Positions 1 through 8,620 of a DNA stretch of 64,000 nt are shown here, piece after piece. Source of the stretch: Euclidia mi. Lineage: Eukaryota; Arthropoda; Insecta; Lepidoptera; Erebidae. The stretch lies in contig OX123200.2 of assembly GCA_944739405.2 (NCBI GenBank), forward strand, positions 11,052,761 through 11,116,760. Reading direction: 5' to 3'. Each line of letters starts with the position of its first letter. Position 1 is the first letter of the stretch. A model generated the notes under the pieces. It had not been told where the DNA came from, did no database searches, and saw only the letters and a list, made by a program, of their open reading frames with translations. Made by a program: the position numbers and the translations under genes.

Positions 1-59
1 AAGGCAAACGACGATTAGCAATTAAGTAAGTGTAGCTATTTTGTAAAATCATCATAGTG

Positions 60-185
60 CGTGGCATAGGAGACACCCTGTTTGGCAGTGTTTAGGGCTT
101 ACTATCAAGCTAGCATTCTTAGCTGCAATACACCTTTGCCTACCCCTTTAGAGATAAAGGCGTGAAGTTCTGTTATGTTATGTTG
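60..185 (+). repeat. SINE 3'-end fragment
   Basis: This short piece ends with a tacccctt-type block followed by ttatgttatg repeats. It matches the 3' end of the SINE copies near 54275-54508 (reverse strand) and 60095-60340. No tRNA-like head is visible here, so it is a 5'-truncated copy. It is assigned by comparison inside the window only. Confidence 0.5.
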
Positions 186-1206
186 TTATTAATACAAGAT
201 TTTAATGTTAGTTTAATTTTAATTTTAGGATATGTACCACGTATCTATGTTTCGAGTATCCCGTATTGCACAGATCATAGCTCTAGAAACAGTGAAATAC
301 ACTAATGTTAATGACCACGAAACTTTAAATTCGATACTCTACTAGTCTGTTAATGTGGTTCACCTTGAAACCATTGCCACGGCTATAATAACACCATTTT
401 ACGATAGCTACGCCTTCGAAACACAATCCAATGACAACTTATGTCAAGCACACCTGTAATTTCAGGTCATTTTATGTTCAAAGAACCAAAACATTAGCGG
501 CATAATAACAGGGCAATGTATATTGAAATAATAGTTAAAAGAACATTAGTCGTAAGTATGTTGTTCTGTATTTTTTCTGGGTTCTGATTTTTTTTAAGCA
601 TTTTGGTGGTACTCCGGAACAACAAATGAGGTATTTCTCCAATCAGAGGGAGAATTCTCTGTGAACGTGTCTGGTGCCCTAGGCAAATTGAAACCACCAC
701 ACATGCACCACGACATCCGTTGAGCCGCATTCCACAGCGACCGTTGAGAACTTTTCATAGTAATTGCGTGTGAAACTTTGAATAGTCCGACCTTCAATCA
801 TATTACGTACAATAAAACCATTAACAGAAACACCTTGGGCTTTTCAAAACACAATTTAATAACCTTAATCAATACTACAACCGTGACAACAACTACATAT
901 TTCATGCCTGTAATTTATATACTTCAATGCACGACACCACTTATCTACCATTAGTTTAAAAGGGGCTCTGAATAAAAACACCTACATTTAGTATGAATAA
1001 TGTATTATTGTAGTGTACGATGACCACGCACTTCAAACGGGCCATAGAAATCAATATGCATTGGTAGCTCGCGTGTAGAAGCGATTTGTGCTGCGTTTAG
1101 AATGGTTGAGCTACTTGCTTACGGTAAACAATCATATTTTTCACCATCACCTTATGATTTTTTTTTTCAAACTACCTAACCTAAACCCGCACTAGGAGTA
1201 AATCCT
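186..1206. other. Non-coding stretch, nothing recognised
   Basis: AT-rich sequence without a convincing gene. Two overlapping short minus-strand frames lie between 494 and 797. They resemble no family I recognise and look like chance frames. A poly-T run occurs near 1157. Confidence 0.5.
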
Positions 1207-1395
1207 GTGTCGCGGGGGACTTTACAAACATACAACCAACGGACACAATGAACACCCAGACTCGAAACAACAATTTATGGATCACACAAAGTGTTGTCTC
1301 GTGTGGGAATCGAACCCTCACTCACTCACTCAATCACTCGCCGCAGTGTCAAGCGGCGAGGCGGCCGCTTAAACCACTACGCCAACCGTGCAGTC
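1207..1395 (-). repeat. tRNA-derived SINE with a hairpin insert between A and B boxes
   Basis: Read on the minus strand, the sequence starts with a tRNA-like head. An A-box-like TGGCGTAGTGG lies at 1384-1374, and a B-box GGTTCGATTCC lies near 1316-1306. The boxes are farther apart than in a tRNA because a GC-rich hairpin (CTCGCCGC and GCGGCGAG, about 1337-1360) sits between them. The body runs into a TTTGTGTCC-type tail at about 1207. Such Pol III-promoted SINEs are non-coding and move using LINE machinery. Confidence 0.65.
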
Positions 1396-1464
1396 AGTGC
1401 ATATTCCTACAGCCATTCTTAGTATACGGAACGAATTGACTACGTGGATACCGTAATAGTTTAT

Positions 1465-1595
1465 TTCGCTTTGGTTTAGGTCAAATGCTGAAAGTTCAAT
1501 CCTCACAAGGGACAACACTTTGTGTGATTCATATTTTTTTTGTAGTCTGCTTGCTTTTTGTGTCCATTGATTGAATGTTTGAAAAATTCTTCATG
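1465..1595 (+). repeat. SINE fragment, same family as 1207-1395, inverted
   Basis: The stretch repeats the body of the neighbouring SINE in the opposite orientation, with a GTTCAATCCTCAC B-box remnant, then ACAACACTTTGTGTGAT, then TTTTGTGTCC. The two copies lie about 100 bp apart head to head. The A-box region is not recognisable. Confidence 0.5.
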
Positions 1596-2786
1596 ACCAG
1601 AGTTTATGCCGAGGGCGGGAATAGTAAAAAAAATAACACGGAAGAATAAAAAATATTGATGCACACCCTACTTTTGACTCTTTCGCTCATTACAAATTGT
1701 GTCCCATTTGTCACTCGCCCCAATCCGAGGCACACGAGCGGCTCTGCTATGCTTGTAGGTTTGTTTGTTTTGTTTTTCGTGTGAGTGTGAGGCCAACTCT
1801 GGTGTCGGAGTTTTCAGACCGCCCTAAGGCCTCCGACATGGCCTAGGGTACAACTAGGTAGGTTAGTCGCTACTTTTCTTATAGCTGACGGTAGATATGC
1901 GACTTCCTCGTCGATGGCCTGGATCTATTTTCCTTTTTTACAAACCTGCTCTTCTTGTTGTGCCATTTATACACGAAGTCTCTCACAGCTGTCAGAGGTT
2001 CCGGTTAGTGTAGTGCTGGCACTGGACCAGCACTACTCATATTGGGATCGGAACATCTCATCCCTGATAGCACAGCAGTCCGTAGCGGTGTAACGAATCC
2101 TTTATTCGTAAATTAAAGGTGCTGTGCTTTGCTGTTTAAAACGACAACATGGCTAATATAATAGTAAAGATGTTTTTAGAAGAATTTCCTCTTTCTGCTA
2201 CTTTGTGACATTCTCATAAATATTTTCCTTACCGTAACAGGAATATTATGTATATATACGTACTTTGTATTTTTTTCCTCCAGACATAGTAAGTAAAATA
2301 TGTCCACAAGTAATTTATAACATCCACCACACAATCCGGTGTGTACGAAAACACGATTAACCGTGCAAATATTTGTGGAACTGAAAAACCAACCGAGACC
2401 TCAAGAGAAAGATAATTTAAGATGTAGATAAACAAAAGCCACCTGAGACTGAACATCAAAGTGGAAGGGATTCTTCGTATAAGGCAGACAGTTAGCTGCT
2501 TATCATTTGCCGAACATTGCAAGAGAATGAAATAACAGGAAGAAAAAGCAACGACTCTGTGTTTGTTTCGGCTTTTGTTCTCATTAGGCCGTTTAGCTAG
2601 GAAAAGTCGACATCGTCTTGAATATCGTTTTGACGTGTATAAGTTTGTTAACAACCAAAATGCAGAAATATATTTGCCATTATATAGGTGGTAACATCCA
2701 TGTATGCAACTTTCATCTGTGCTTTAAAAATCTGGTGAAACTTTACGTCACACACTTTTCCGCTTTGATTTTCTTTTATTTATTTA
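1596..2786. other. Non-coding stretch, nothing recognised
   Basis: No gene is supported. A 141-codon minus-strand frame (2229-2654) is rich in aromatic and hydrophobic residues, has no known domain, and lies in AT-rich sequence, so I treat it as chance. A small imperfect inverted repeat built on ctccgac/gtcggag occurs near 1803-1838. Confidence 0.45.
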
Positions 2787-3028
2787 TAGACTCACGTCTG
2801 TATTCCCGAAGGGGTAGGCAGAGGTGTAATATAACACCCACACTTCGCCATAAATTTTTAGGTCCCACGTAATAGGGGGCGAGCCTATTGCCGTTATCGG
2901 GCACATTACCAGACTCCGTGCTTCTACTGAGAATTCGGAAAAACCCAGTAACACTTTTGCCCGACCCGGGAATCGAACCTGGGATTCCGATCAGCAGTCG
3001 CATACATCTACTGGACCACGGACGCAGT
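2787..3028 (-). repeat. tRNA-derived SINE, LINE-tailed family
   Basis: On the minus strand a tRNA-like head with a B-box GGTTCGATTCC (near 2981-2970) is followed by a body containing CTCAGTAGAAGCACGGAGTC and by the 3' block CTGCCTACCCCTTCGGG ending in agactcacg/cgtgagtct. The same layout recurs at 36301-36540 and in the split copy at 60601-60700 plus 63351-63510. Its 3' block equals the last codons and tail of the LINE at 20534-20716. Confidence 0.7.
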
Positions 3029-3557
3029 CTAAATGAATATTTTATAAAGATTGAATTTTACAACTTGTTTTTTGGATATAGATAGAAGTAGGAAACAACT
3101 TGTACTTAGCATAATTATTATATCACTTCACCACAGCAGCTGTTCGACTACTTAGCAACTCTATGAAAAGAGGTCAATATTGTAACAGCGCACATTTTAT
3201 GCCGGTAAGGCATGCCTCTCGAAGTCTGTGGTACCTAGTACAAAAGAACACTAATTTTAGACTTCACTCTGCACTCTTAGCCAAATTTTAGCACAATAGG
3301 AACACATCCTTAAGACAACCTTTTTCTTTTACGCACTTATTACCGTCGCACCGGCGTCGTTTAAATATTTATTTTTCGATTCAACGATATTTGGTTCTGT
3401 CAGATTTTTAATAACAGCCTTTGCATGATGTGATGGAGATTGCGTACGACATACTTACTTAGGCCCTTCGCGCACAAGGCTACGTAAATCTTCGATACCC
3501 GACGATTTTAGTCTTTTACCGCTGAAATCAATATCCGAATATTTTTTTTGACATTTT
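3029..3557. other. Non-coding stretch before the RTE insertion
   Basis: AT-rich, with no supported gene. The last bases (3558-3569) are the left copy of the target duplication of the following LINE. The sequence just before it may be the other half of the foldback element seen at 5461-5562. Confidence 0.4.
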
Positions 3558-3569
3558 AGATACATATTT
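3558..3569. repeat. Target-site duplication of RTE LINE, left copy
   Basis: AGATACATATTT occurs here and again at 5461-5472, exactly flanking the RTE element. Twelve identical bases are a normal length for target-primed LINE insertion. Confidence 0.8.
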
Positions 3570-5435
3570 CCTCTGACCCTCGAGCTGTTAGAGGAAAGGC
3601 GCAAGATGGTTCTGCTATCCTCCGACGACATGCCGAAATATCGGCACCTCAACAGACAGATCTCTAAGTCTCTGACTCGCGATCTCCGCCAATACAACAC
3701 AAAATGTGTTCGTGAGGCGATCGAGCAGAATAAGAGATCCAAAGTGTTCCAGAGGGATCTGTCTGTTGGGCAGAGTCAGCTGACAAAGCTGAAGACGGAG
3801 GATGGCAGAATCGTATCGCCCAAGCCTGAGCTCTTGGAGGAGATCGAAAGGTTCTATGGACAGCTATACACGACAACGCAACAACCCGCAAGTACTCCAG
3901 CGTCAGACCCTAGAGCTGGATTGACCCGACACTATACCGAAGATATCCCGGACGTCAGCATGCACGAGATTAGTGTGGCTCTCAAACAGCTCAAAAACAA
4001 CAAGGCGCCGGGTGATGACGGAATTACGAGCGAGCTTCTGAAGGCTGGCGGTGTATCCGCTAGAGAAGCCCTTCGGCAGCTATTTAATTCCGTCATTCTC
4101 GAGGGTAAAACGCCACAGGCGTGGCACAGAGGTGTGGTGGTGCTTTTCTTTAAGAAAGGGGATAAAACCCTCTTTAAGAACTACAGACCCATTACACTTC
4201 TGAGCCACGTCTACAAGCTGTTTTCGAGGGTCATCACGAATCGTCTCGAGAGCAAGCTAGACGATTTCCAGCCTCCCGAACAAACCTGTTTCCGTAAAGG
4301 CTATAGTACCATTGACCACATACATACGCTGCGGCAGCTTATACAAAAGTCCGAGGAGTATAACCAGCCCTTATGCTTGGCGTTTGTGGACTATGAGAAA
4401 GCCTTCAATTCGATCGAAACCTGGGCGGTGCTACAGTCTCTCCAACGGTGCCGGATTGACTACTGATATGTCGAAGTGCTGAAGTATTTGTATGAAAACG
4501 CCACTATGTCAGTCCGCCTCCAGGACCAGAGTTCGAAACCTATTCAACTCCAGCGAGGAGTTAGACAGGGGGATGTCATATCCCCGAAACTGTTTACCAC
4601 TGCGCTGGAGGATGTTTTTAAGCTTCTGGACTGGAATGGACTCGGCATCAACATCAACGGCGAGTACATCACTCACCTTCGATTCGCAGACGATATCGTA
4701 GTCATGGCTGAGACCATGGAAGACCTAGGCACAATGCTCAATGGCCTCTGTAGAGTCTCCCAACAAGTAGGTCTTAAGATGAACATGGACAAGACGAAAA
4801 TCATGTCGAACGTCCATGTTGTACCTGCTCCTATTCAGGTTGGGAACTCTACGCTCGAAGTTGTCGACAAGTATATCTACCTGGGACAAGTAGTCCTATT
4901 AGGTAGGTCCAACTTCGAGAAGGAGGTCAATCGTCGAATCCAACTCGGTTGGGCAGCGTTCGGGAAGCTACGACATATCTTCTCGTCCGATATCCCGCAA
5001 TGTCTCAAGACGAAAGTCTTTGACCAGTGTGTGTTGCCAGTGATGACTTACGGATCAGAGACGTGGTCGCTCACTATGGGCCTTATCAGAAGGCTCAAGG
5101 TCACTCAGAGGGCGATGGAGAGAGCTATGCTTGGAGTTTCCCTGCGAGATCGAATCAGAAATGAGGAGATCCGCAGTAGAACCAAAGTCACCGACATAGC
5201 TCTCCGGATAGCCAAGCTGAAGTGGCAGTGGGCAGGGCACATAGCTCGAAGAACCGATGGCCGTTGGGGCAGAAAGGTTCTGGAGTGGCGGCCACGTACC
5301 GGACGACGCAGCAGAGGTAGGCCCCCCGCAAGGTGGACCGACGATCTTGTCAAGATCGCGGGAGGCGGTTGAATGCGGGCGGCTCAAGACCGGTATGTGT
5401 GGAGAACCTTGGGGGAGGCCTATGTCCAGCAGTGA
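3570..5435 (+). pseudogene. RTE-type reverse transcriptase, truncated, two in-frame stops
   Basis: The frame encodes the reverse transcriptase and C-terminal part of an RTE-clade polyprotein, which copies the element's RNA at the target nick. Visible motifs are LKNNKAPGDDGI, the motif with NYRPITLL, the first catalytic Asp in FVDYEKAFNS, RGVRQGDVISPKLF, and the FADD box about 70 residues after 4476. The N-terminal endonuclease is absent. One reading frame runs throughout but is broken by TGA at 4464-4466 and TGA at 5370-5372. The frame would end at 5433-5435. The first stop sits where a CGA or TGG codon would be one change away, so both are simple point mutations. The rest is well preserved. 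Confidence 0.85.
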
Positions 5436-5460
5436 ACGTCGTTTGGCTGATATGATGATG
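3570..5460 (+). mobile_element. 5'-truncated RTE-clade LINE
   Basis: The insertion begins abruptly inside the coding region (the endonuclease domain is missing) and ends in a short TGATGATG-type tail. This is the 3' end style of RTE-clade elements, whose last codons and 3' end include GGCCTATGTCCAGCAGTG (seen at about 5416-5433). Identical 12-bp duplications at 3558-3569 and 5461-5472 define both ends. The element is 1891 bp. Truncation plus two stop codons make it dead. Confidence 0.85.
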
Positions 5461-5472
5461 AGATACATATTT
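5461..5472. repeat. Target-site duplication of RTE LINE, right copy
   Basis: This is identical to 3558-3569. It is also the start of a foldback repeat (5461-5562), so the LINE inserted inside or at the edge of that older element. Confidence 0.8.
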
Positions 5473-5562
5473 GACCTAAGCTTCATACCAAATATGTCAA
5501 ACATGTATCTCGAATCTCAAAATCCATGGATTTATCGAATATTTAAACCGGCCGTAAGTAAG
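5461..5562. repeat. Foldback (MITE-like) repeat fragment
   Basis: AGATACATATTTGAC at 5461 is matched in inverted form by GTCAAACATGTATCT about 20 bp later, followed by a CCATGGATTTATCGAATATT block and ccggccg. Related foldbacks occur at about 53529-53667 and 56763-56905. These share a gag-att-cgag / ttgacat / catgg core and ATCGAATATT ends. It is non-coding. Confidence 0.5.
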
Positions 5563-6240
5563 TACCGCAATATAAATTCATAGAGTTTTGTATGTAGACA
5601 CACGTCGACGACAATATTTGTGCGTCTCCAGTGCCTATCGCTAAAATATTTAAACACTAGCGCTGCCTGTCTACCGAGATCGTCGCTGCAAGTTTCGTGT
5701 GAGCAGTGTAGCCGCTACGCTTAAGCCGACTCCCCACGGTGCGTGCTTTTGAGGATGGACTTCCACCTTTGAAATTACTTGACTTGCGGTTTAACTTCAA
5801 AGGCATCGCGCGCATTCGAGTAGAAAACTCGCGTCGTGCCATCCAAAGTCTGTCTGTCTCCAAATTTACAGTTTGTGCGCTACCAGATACTCGCTCGTAA
5901 GTACACTACTACAAGCAACTTTAGTTTCACAGATTTGCGCAGCATTGTGTACAAAGGGCCTTATACCTGTTAAATGTAAATAAGAAAACAATATTTCGCA
6001 ATATCATCATTTTTATTGCCCACTTCGAGATATTAAGATAGCTATTACTATTTAGAATGTGAAGGCTATAAATTATATTTGTTTCTTATTTCGCATTAAT
6101 TAGGATATCAAAGCAATTTTGATAAAAATTTACCATCTGGAAGATTAATTTGTTTTATTATTTTTTTATTCGTTTAATGGAGTCTAGACGTACTTCTTTC
6201 GGGAGTTAGTATTGTTAACACGCTTATATTAGGTCGTCAT
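5563..6240. other. Non-coding stretch, nothing recognised
   Basis: Contains a short less AT-rich patch (5640-5890) with a 68-codon minus-strand frame of no known family. The rest is AT-rich. No RNA gene or element end could be identified. Confidence 0.4.
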
Positions 6241-6344
6241 GTATGTACTAACTATGTAATGGAATTTAAGATAACTAATTTAACCATCTTCCAAGGGTCG
6301 TAGCGTAATGAAAATTGGCAGTTGTATGTAGATCTGATGACAAT

Positions 6345-6610
6345 ACAATAATATGGTACTGTCCAACTGATCTGATGATGAAGCCGGAAGACATGAACTG
6401 GAACTTCATGATGGAAGATCGTATCATAGCTGTTTGGATTTCTTAGAAAAGTCGTGTAATGAACTTTGGCCACGATAAGGTTTTAAGGTCTGCTGATGAA
6501 GCCAGAAGATAGGAACTGGCATTCCATGGTAGAACATCGTATCATAGTCGTGTTTGCACTTGTCAGGAAGGCCATGTAATGTACTTTGAACACGATCAGG
6601 TTTCAAGGTT
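6345..6610. repeat. Two diverged ~124-bp tandem units
   Basis: Two adjacent units share CTG-TGATGAAGCC-GAAGA, then ATCGTATCATAG, then GTGTAATG-ACTTTG-CACGAT. They start near 6365 and 6490. A weaker third copy may precede them (6285-6365). Short frames here on the minus strand merely reflect the repeat. Confidence 0.6.
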
Positions 6611-6654
6611 ATAACAACCCAATTATATATTGTAGACCACGCAGTGGTGTAGTT

Positions 6655-6826
6655 AGGGTCCCGTACTTTTGAGCCTGGAAAGGCGTATGTGGCCCTGAGT
6701 AGAGTAAAATCACTTAGTGGTCTCCTGATTAAAGAGCTAGATTGTTATAAGCTGACAGATAAAACACCATGTAATACAGACGCACAGGCGGAGATGGCGA
6801 GGATGTGGGCTCATTCGCCTACTTAA
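6655..6826 (+). pseudogene. PIF1-like helicase C-terminal fragment
   Basis: The plus-strand frame from about 6668 to the TAA at 6824-6826 reads FEPGKAYVALSRVKSLSGLL, then an acidic tail. AYVALSRV is motif VI of SF1B PIF1/RecD-type helicases. In insects such isolated fragments usually come from Helitron elements, whose Rep-helicase protein ends with this domain, so Helitron is the likely source. The upstream part is missing. It lies just before an inverted duplication that carries the N-terminal part of a PIF1-type helicase, suggesting one rearranged element. Confidence 0.7.
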
Positions 6827-6879
6827 AATAAATGTATAAATTTTAAAAATGTTTCGTTATCAAAGACCAAAAAGTATAA

Positions 6880-7062
6880 AATAAATTAATAGTTTCAAAA
6901 ACACTAGAAAAACACGCTTTTATAAATACATGTAAAAAAAATATGGATCGTTCAAGTTGTCTCTATTTCTGGGCTGAAGTGTAAACTATATGCTTTTAAT
7001 TATAATATTTGATGGTAAAAGCGTGGGGCGCTGAAACAGGAAAGACTTTATTGTTAACAAAT
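6880..7062 (+). repeat. Left arm of inverted duplication around helicase relic
   Basis: About 180 bp here matches the reverse complement of 7423-7607, including GTCTCTATTTCTGGGCTGAA and the sequence coding the Walker A region. In this arm the plus strand spells a mutated loop (WGAETGKT) where the other arm has WGAGTGKT. The arm is more diverged towards its outer end. Confidence 0.75.
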
Positions 7063-7462
7063 ACTAATAAGTACTACCTCCCTGGTGGAAGCTGCATGAG
7101 GTCGCACAAAAGCATAGCATTTATGACGCCAAAGGTTACCAAAGGGAACCAAAGATATCTCGTCCACGAACAAGAACTCTACATTTTGCCACTGTTGACG
7201 CTTTACACTTATGTACCTACCTAAATTCCTGATAGGTGTTAAAAATGTCGGTGACTGTCGTTTTCCTCGCTGATGGCGCATGGTTTGTCTGAGTTCGACA
7301 AACTGGAACTTTGAACAGACTGTTTAATGTAGAGCCACTTACTACTCGTGCTGCAACTCCAGTTAGGGCGCCAATCTGTGTAACCTGCTTCCCGTAACAT
7401 CTTTTCATTTGATTTTTGAAGAACGTCTTTCCTGTTCCAGCACCCCACACGTTTACAATCAA
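7054..7462 (-). pseudogene. PIF1-like helicase N-terminal ATPase fragment, frameshifted
   Basis: The minus strand carries the ATPase core of a PIF1-type DNA helicase. Walker A is VWGAGTGKTFF (near 7450), followed by GALTGVAARVVSGSTLNSLF, the usual PIF1 motif Ia region. Walker B is FLFVDEISLV in another frame (near 7170-7140), so at least one frameshift lies around 7217-7230. In a working Helitron the helicase unwinds DNA during rolling-circle transposition. Only about 130 codons remain and no Rep domain is seen nearby. A single-copy host PIF1 is less likely given the rearranged repeats. Confidence 0.7.
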
Positions 7463-7607
7463 ATATTATAATTAAAAGCACATAGTTTACACTTCAGCCC
7501 AGAAATAGAGACATTTTGAACGATTCATAATTTATTTTTTGTTTTTACGTGCATTTATAAAAGTGTATTTTTCTAGAGTTTTTGAAACTATTTATTTATT
7601 TTTTGTT
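7423..7607 (-). repeat. Right arm of inverted duplication around helicase relic
   Basis: This is the partner of 6880-7062. It contains the better-preserved Walker A codons and an upstream AT-rich stretch. The arms flank about 360 bp of helicase sequence, giving a foldback structure. Confidence 0.75.
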
Positions 7608-7689
7608 ATTGGCAGAGTTTGTTTATACGATAATATATTCATACATTAAAACTTTAATTAGTCTATAGTAGCGCTTATAGAGTGAATTG

Positions 7690-7876
7690 GCTTGTCATCC
7701 GTAATATGTCGATAAAGTTAAGCAACGGTTGCAGAGGTCACCACTTGGACGGGTGACCGCGTGTGGCATGTAAAAATGTGGTCTGAAAACTGAAAAGAGT
7801 TAGCCACATTATCTAAATGAACATAAATGACAATCTACTAAGCTTTCTATGTATAATATGTATGTATTTACAAAAA
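7690..7876 (+). repeat. 5S rRNA-headed SINE, partial
   Basis: AAGTTAAGCAACG followed by ACTTGGACGGGTGACCG (about 7716-7761) is the 3' half of a 5S rRNA-like sequence, including the internal promoter region. It is then joined to a body ending TATAATATGTATGTATTTAC and a run of A. That body also occurs in the tRNA-headed SINE copies at 40428-40684 and 51953-52185. It is therefore a SINE with a 5S-type head and not a 5S gene. It is cut off at 7876 by the next repeat. Confidence 0.5.
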
Positions 7877-7877
7877 A

Positions 7878-7989
7878 AGCCGGTCAAGTGCGAGTCGGAC
7901 TCGCGCACCTAGGGTTCCGTACAAACCTGTAGGTATATAACTAAAAGTTCACCAGTCATAGTTATGGTATTTTTATTGCCAAATGAAAT
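7878..7989 (+). repeat. Start of a widespread inverted-end repeat, interrupted by BEL insertion
   Basis: GCCGGTCAAGTGCGAGTCGG then AGGGTTCCGTAC matches the left end of the complete copy at 47083-47658 and pairs with the GGTACGGAACCCTAA end seen at 20145-20160 and 47641-47654. The BEL/Pao element starts at 7995, after the target duplication. Confidence 0.6.
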
Positions 7990-7994
7990 CCATA
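7990..7994. repeat. BEL/Pao target-site duplication, left
   Basis: CCATA precedes the TG of the left LTR and is repeated immediately after the right LTR (16527-16531). Five bases fit the BEL/Pao integrase. Confidence 0.9.
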
Positions 7995-8589
7995 TGTCTA
8001 GAATTACCGTAGCCAGGCAGGAATTTTCAGGACAGAGTTGCAGTGGAAGGTGTAATACATCTACCTGACCACGATAGACAATATATCCAGACACAAAGCA
8101 CTGCGTTGCACAGTGAGTAAAGTATTGAGTAGGTACATAAAAATTTTACCTTATATCTCCTGGTGATGTTCTTGAAGTGGACCTATAGGATTAACTCATA
8201 ATTTTGGCCAAAATAACAAGAGAATCGAATAGATACCAGTGTACAATTCGGCGAAGTCCTTCTCCAGACCACGATGCACGTTTGCGGTTCACAAAACTTT
8301 TCACAAATGTTCAAAATGTCATCAATTTACAACAAACTTTGCCGGAAGTCAAAAGCGGAAATTACGTATTTGCAAGTTAATTCCATTCGCGTTAATTCAA
8401 AGGGCGATCAATTTATTATAATATTACACACGGAGACAGCCCAAAACCGGCGTGTTAATTTTTCAAGGCGGCAACGGAACTGACAGTTCAGTGTGACCAT
8501 TGTCAGAAATTTTCAAAAGACTAAACAAAATGTTACTTAATCGATCTAATCGATTTGACTTATTATAAAAACTAATTCTATTTCAAACA
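7995..8589 (-). repeat. BEL/Pao 3' LTR
   Basis: On the minus strand it begins TGTTTGAAATAG and ends CTAGACA, giving TG...CA termini. It is nearly identical to 15932-16526. Short frames inside it have no coding meaning. The LTR should hold promoter and polyadenylation signals, but none was pinned down. Confidence 0.92.
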
Positions 8590-8600
8590 TCCACCCGCCC
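8590..8600 (-). other. Candidate polypurine tract
   Basis: On the minus strand GGGCGGGTGGA lies directly before the TGTTTG start of the 3' LTR. Ten of its eleven bases fall in two purine runs around one C and one T. This is the position used to prime plus-strand DNA synthesis. Confidence 0.6.
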
Positions 8601-8620
8601 TGGACCGGCCTACCGGTCCG

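Noticed and set aside
2229..2654. 141-codon minus-strand frame as a possible membrane protein
   Set aside because: Hydrophobic residues come from AT-rich codons; no domain, no conserved copy and no gene context.
7716..7765. Functional 5S rRNA gene
   Set aside because: Only the 3' half is present, diverged, and fused to a SINE body.
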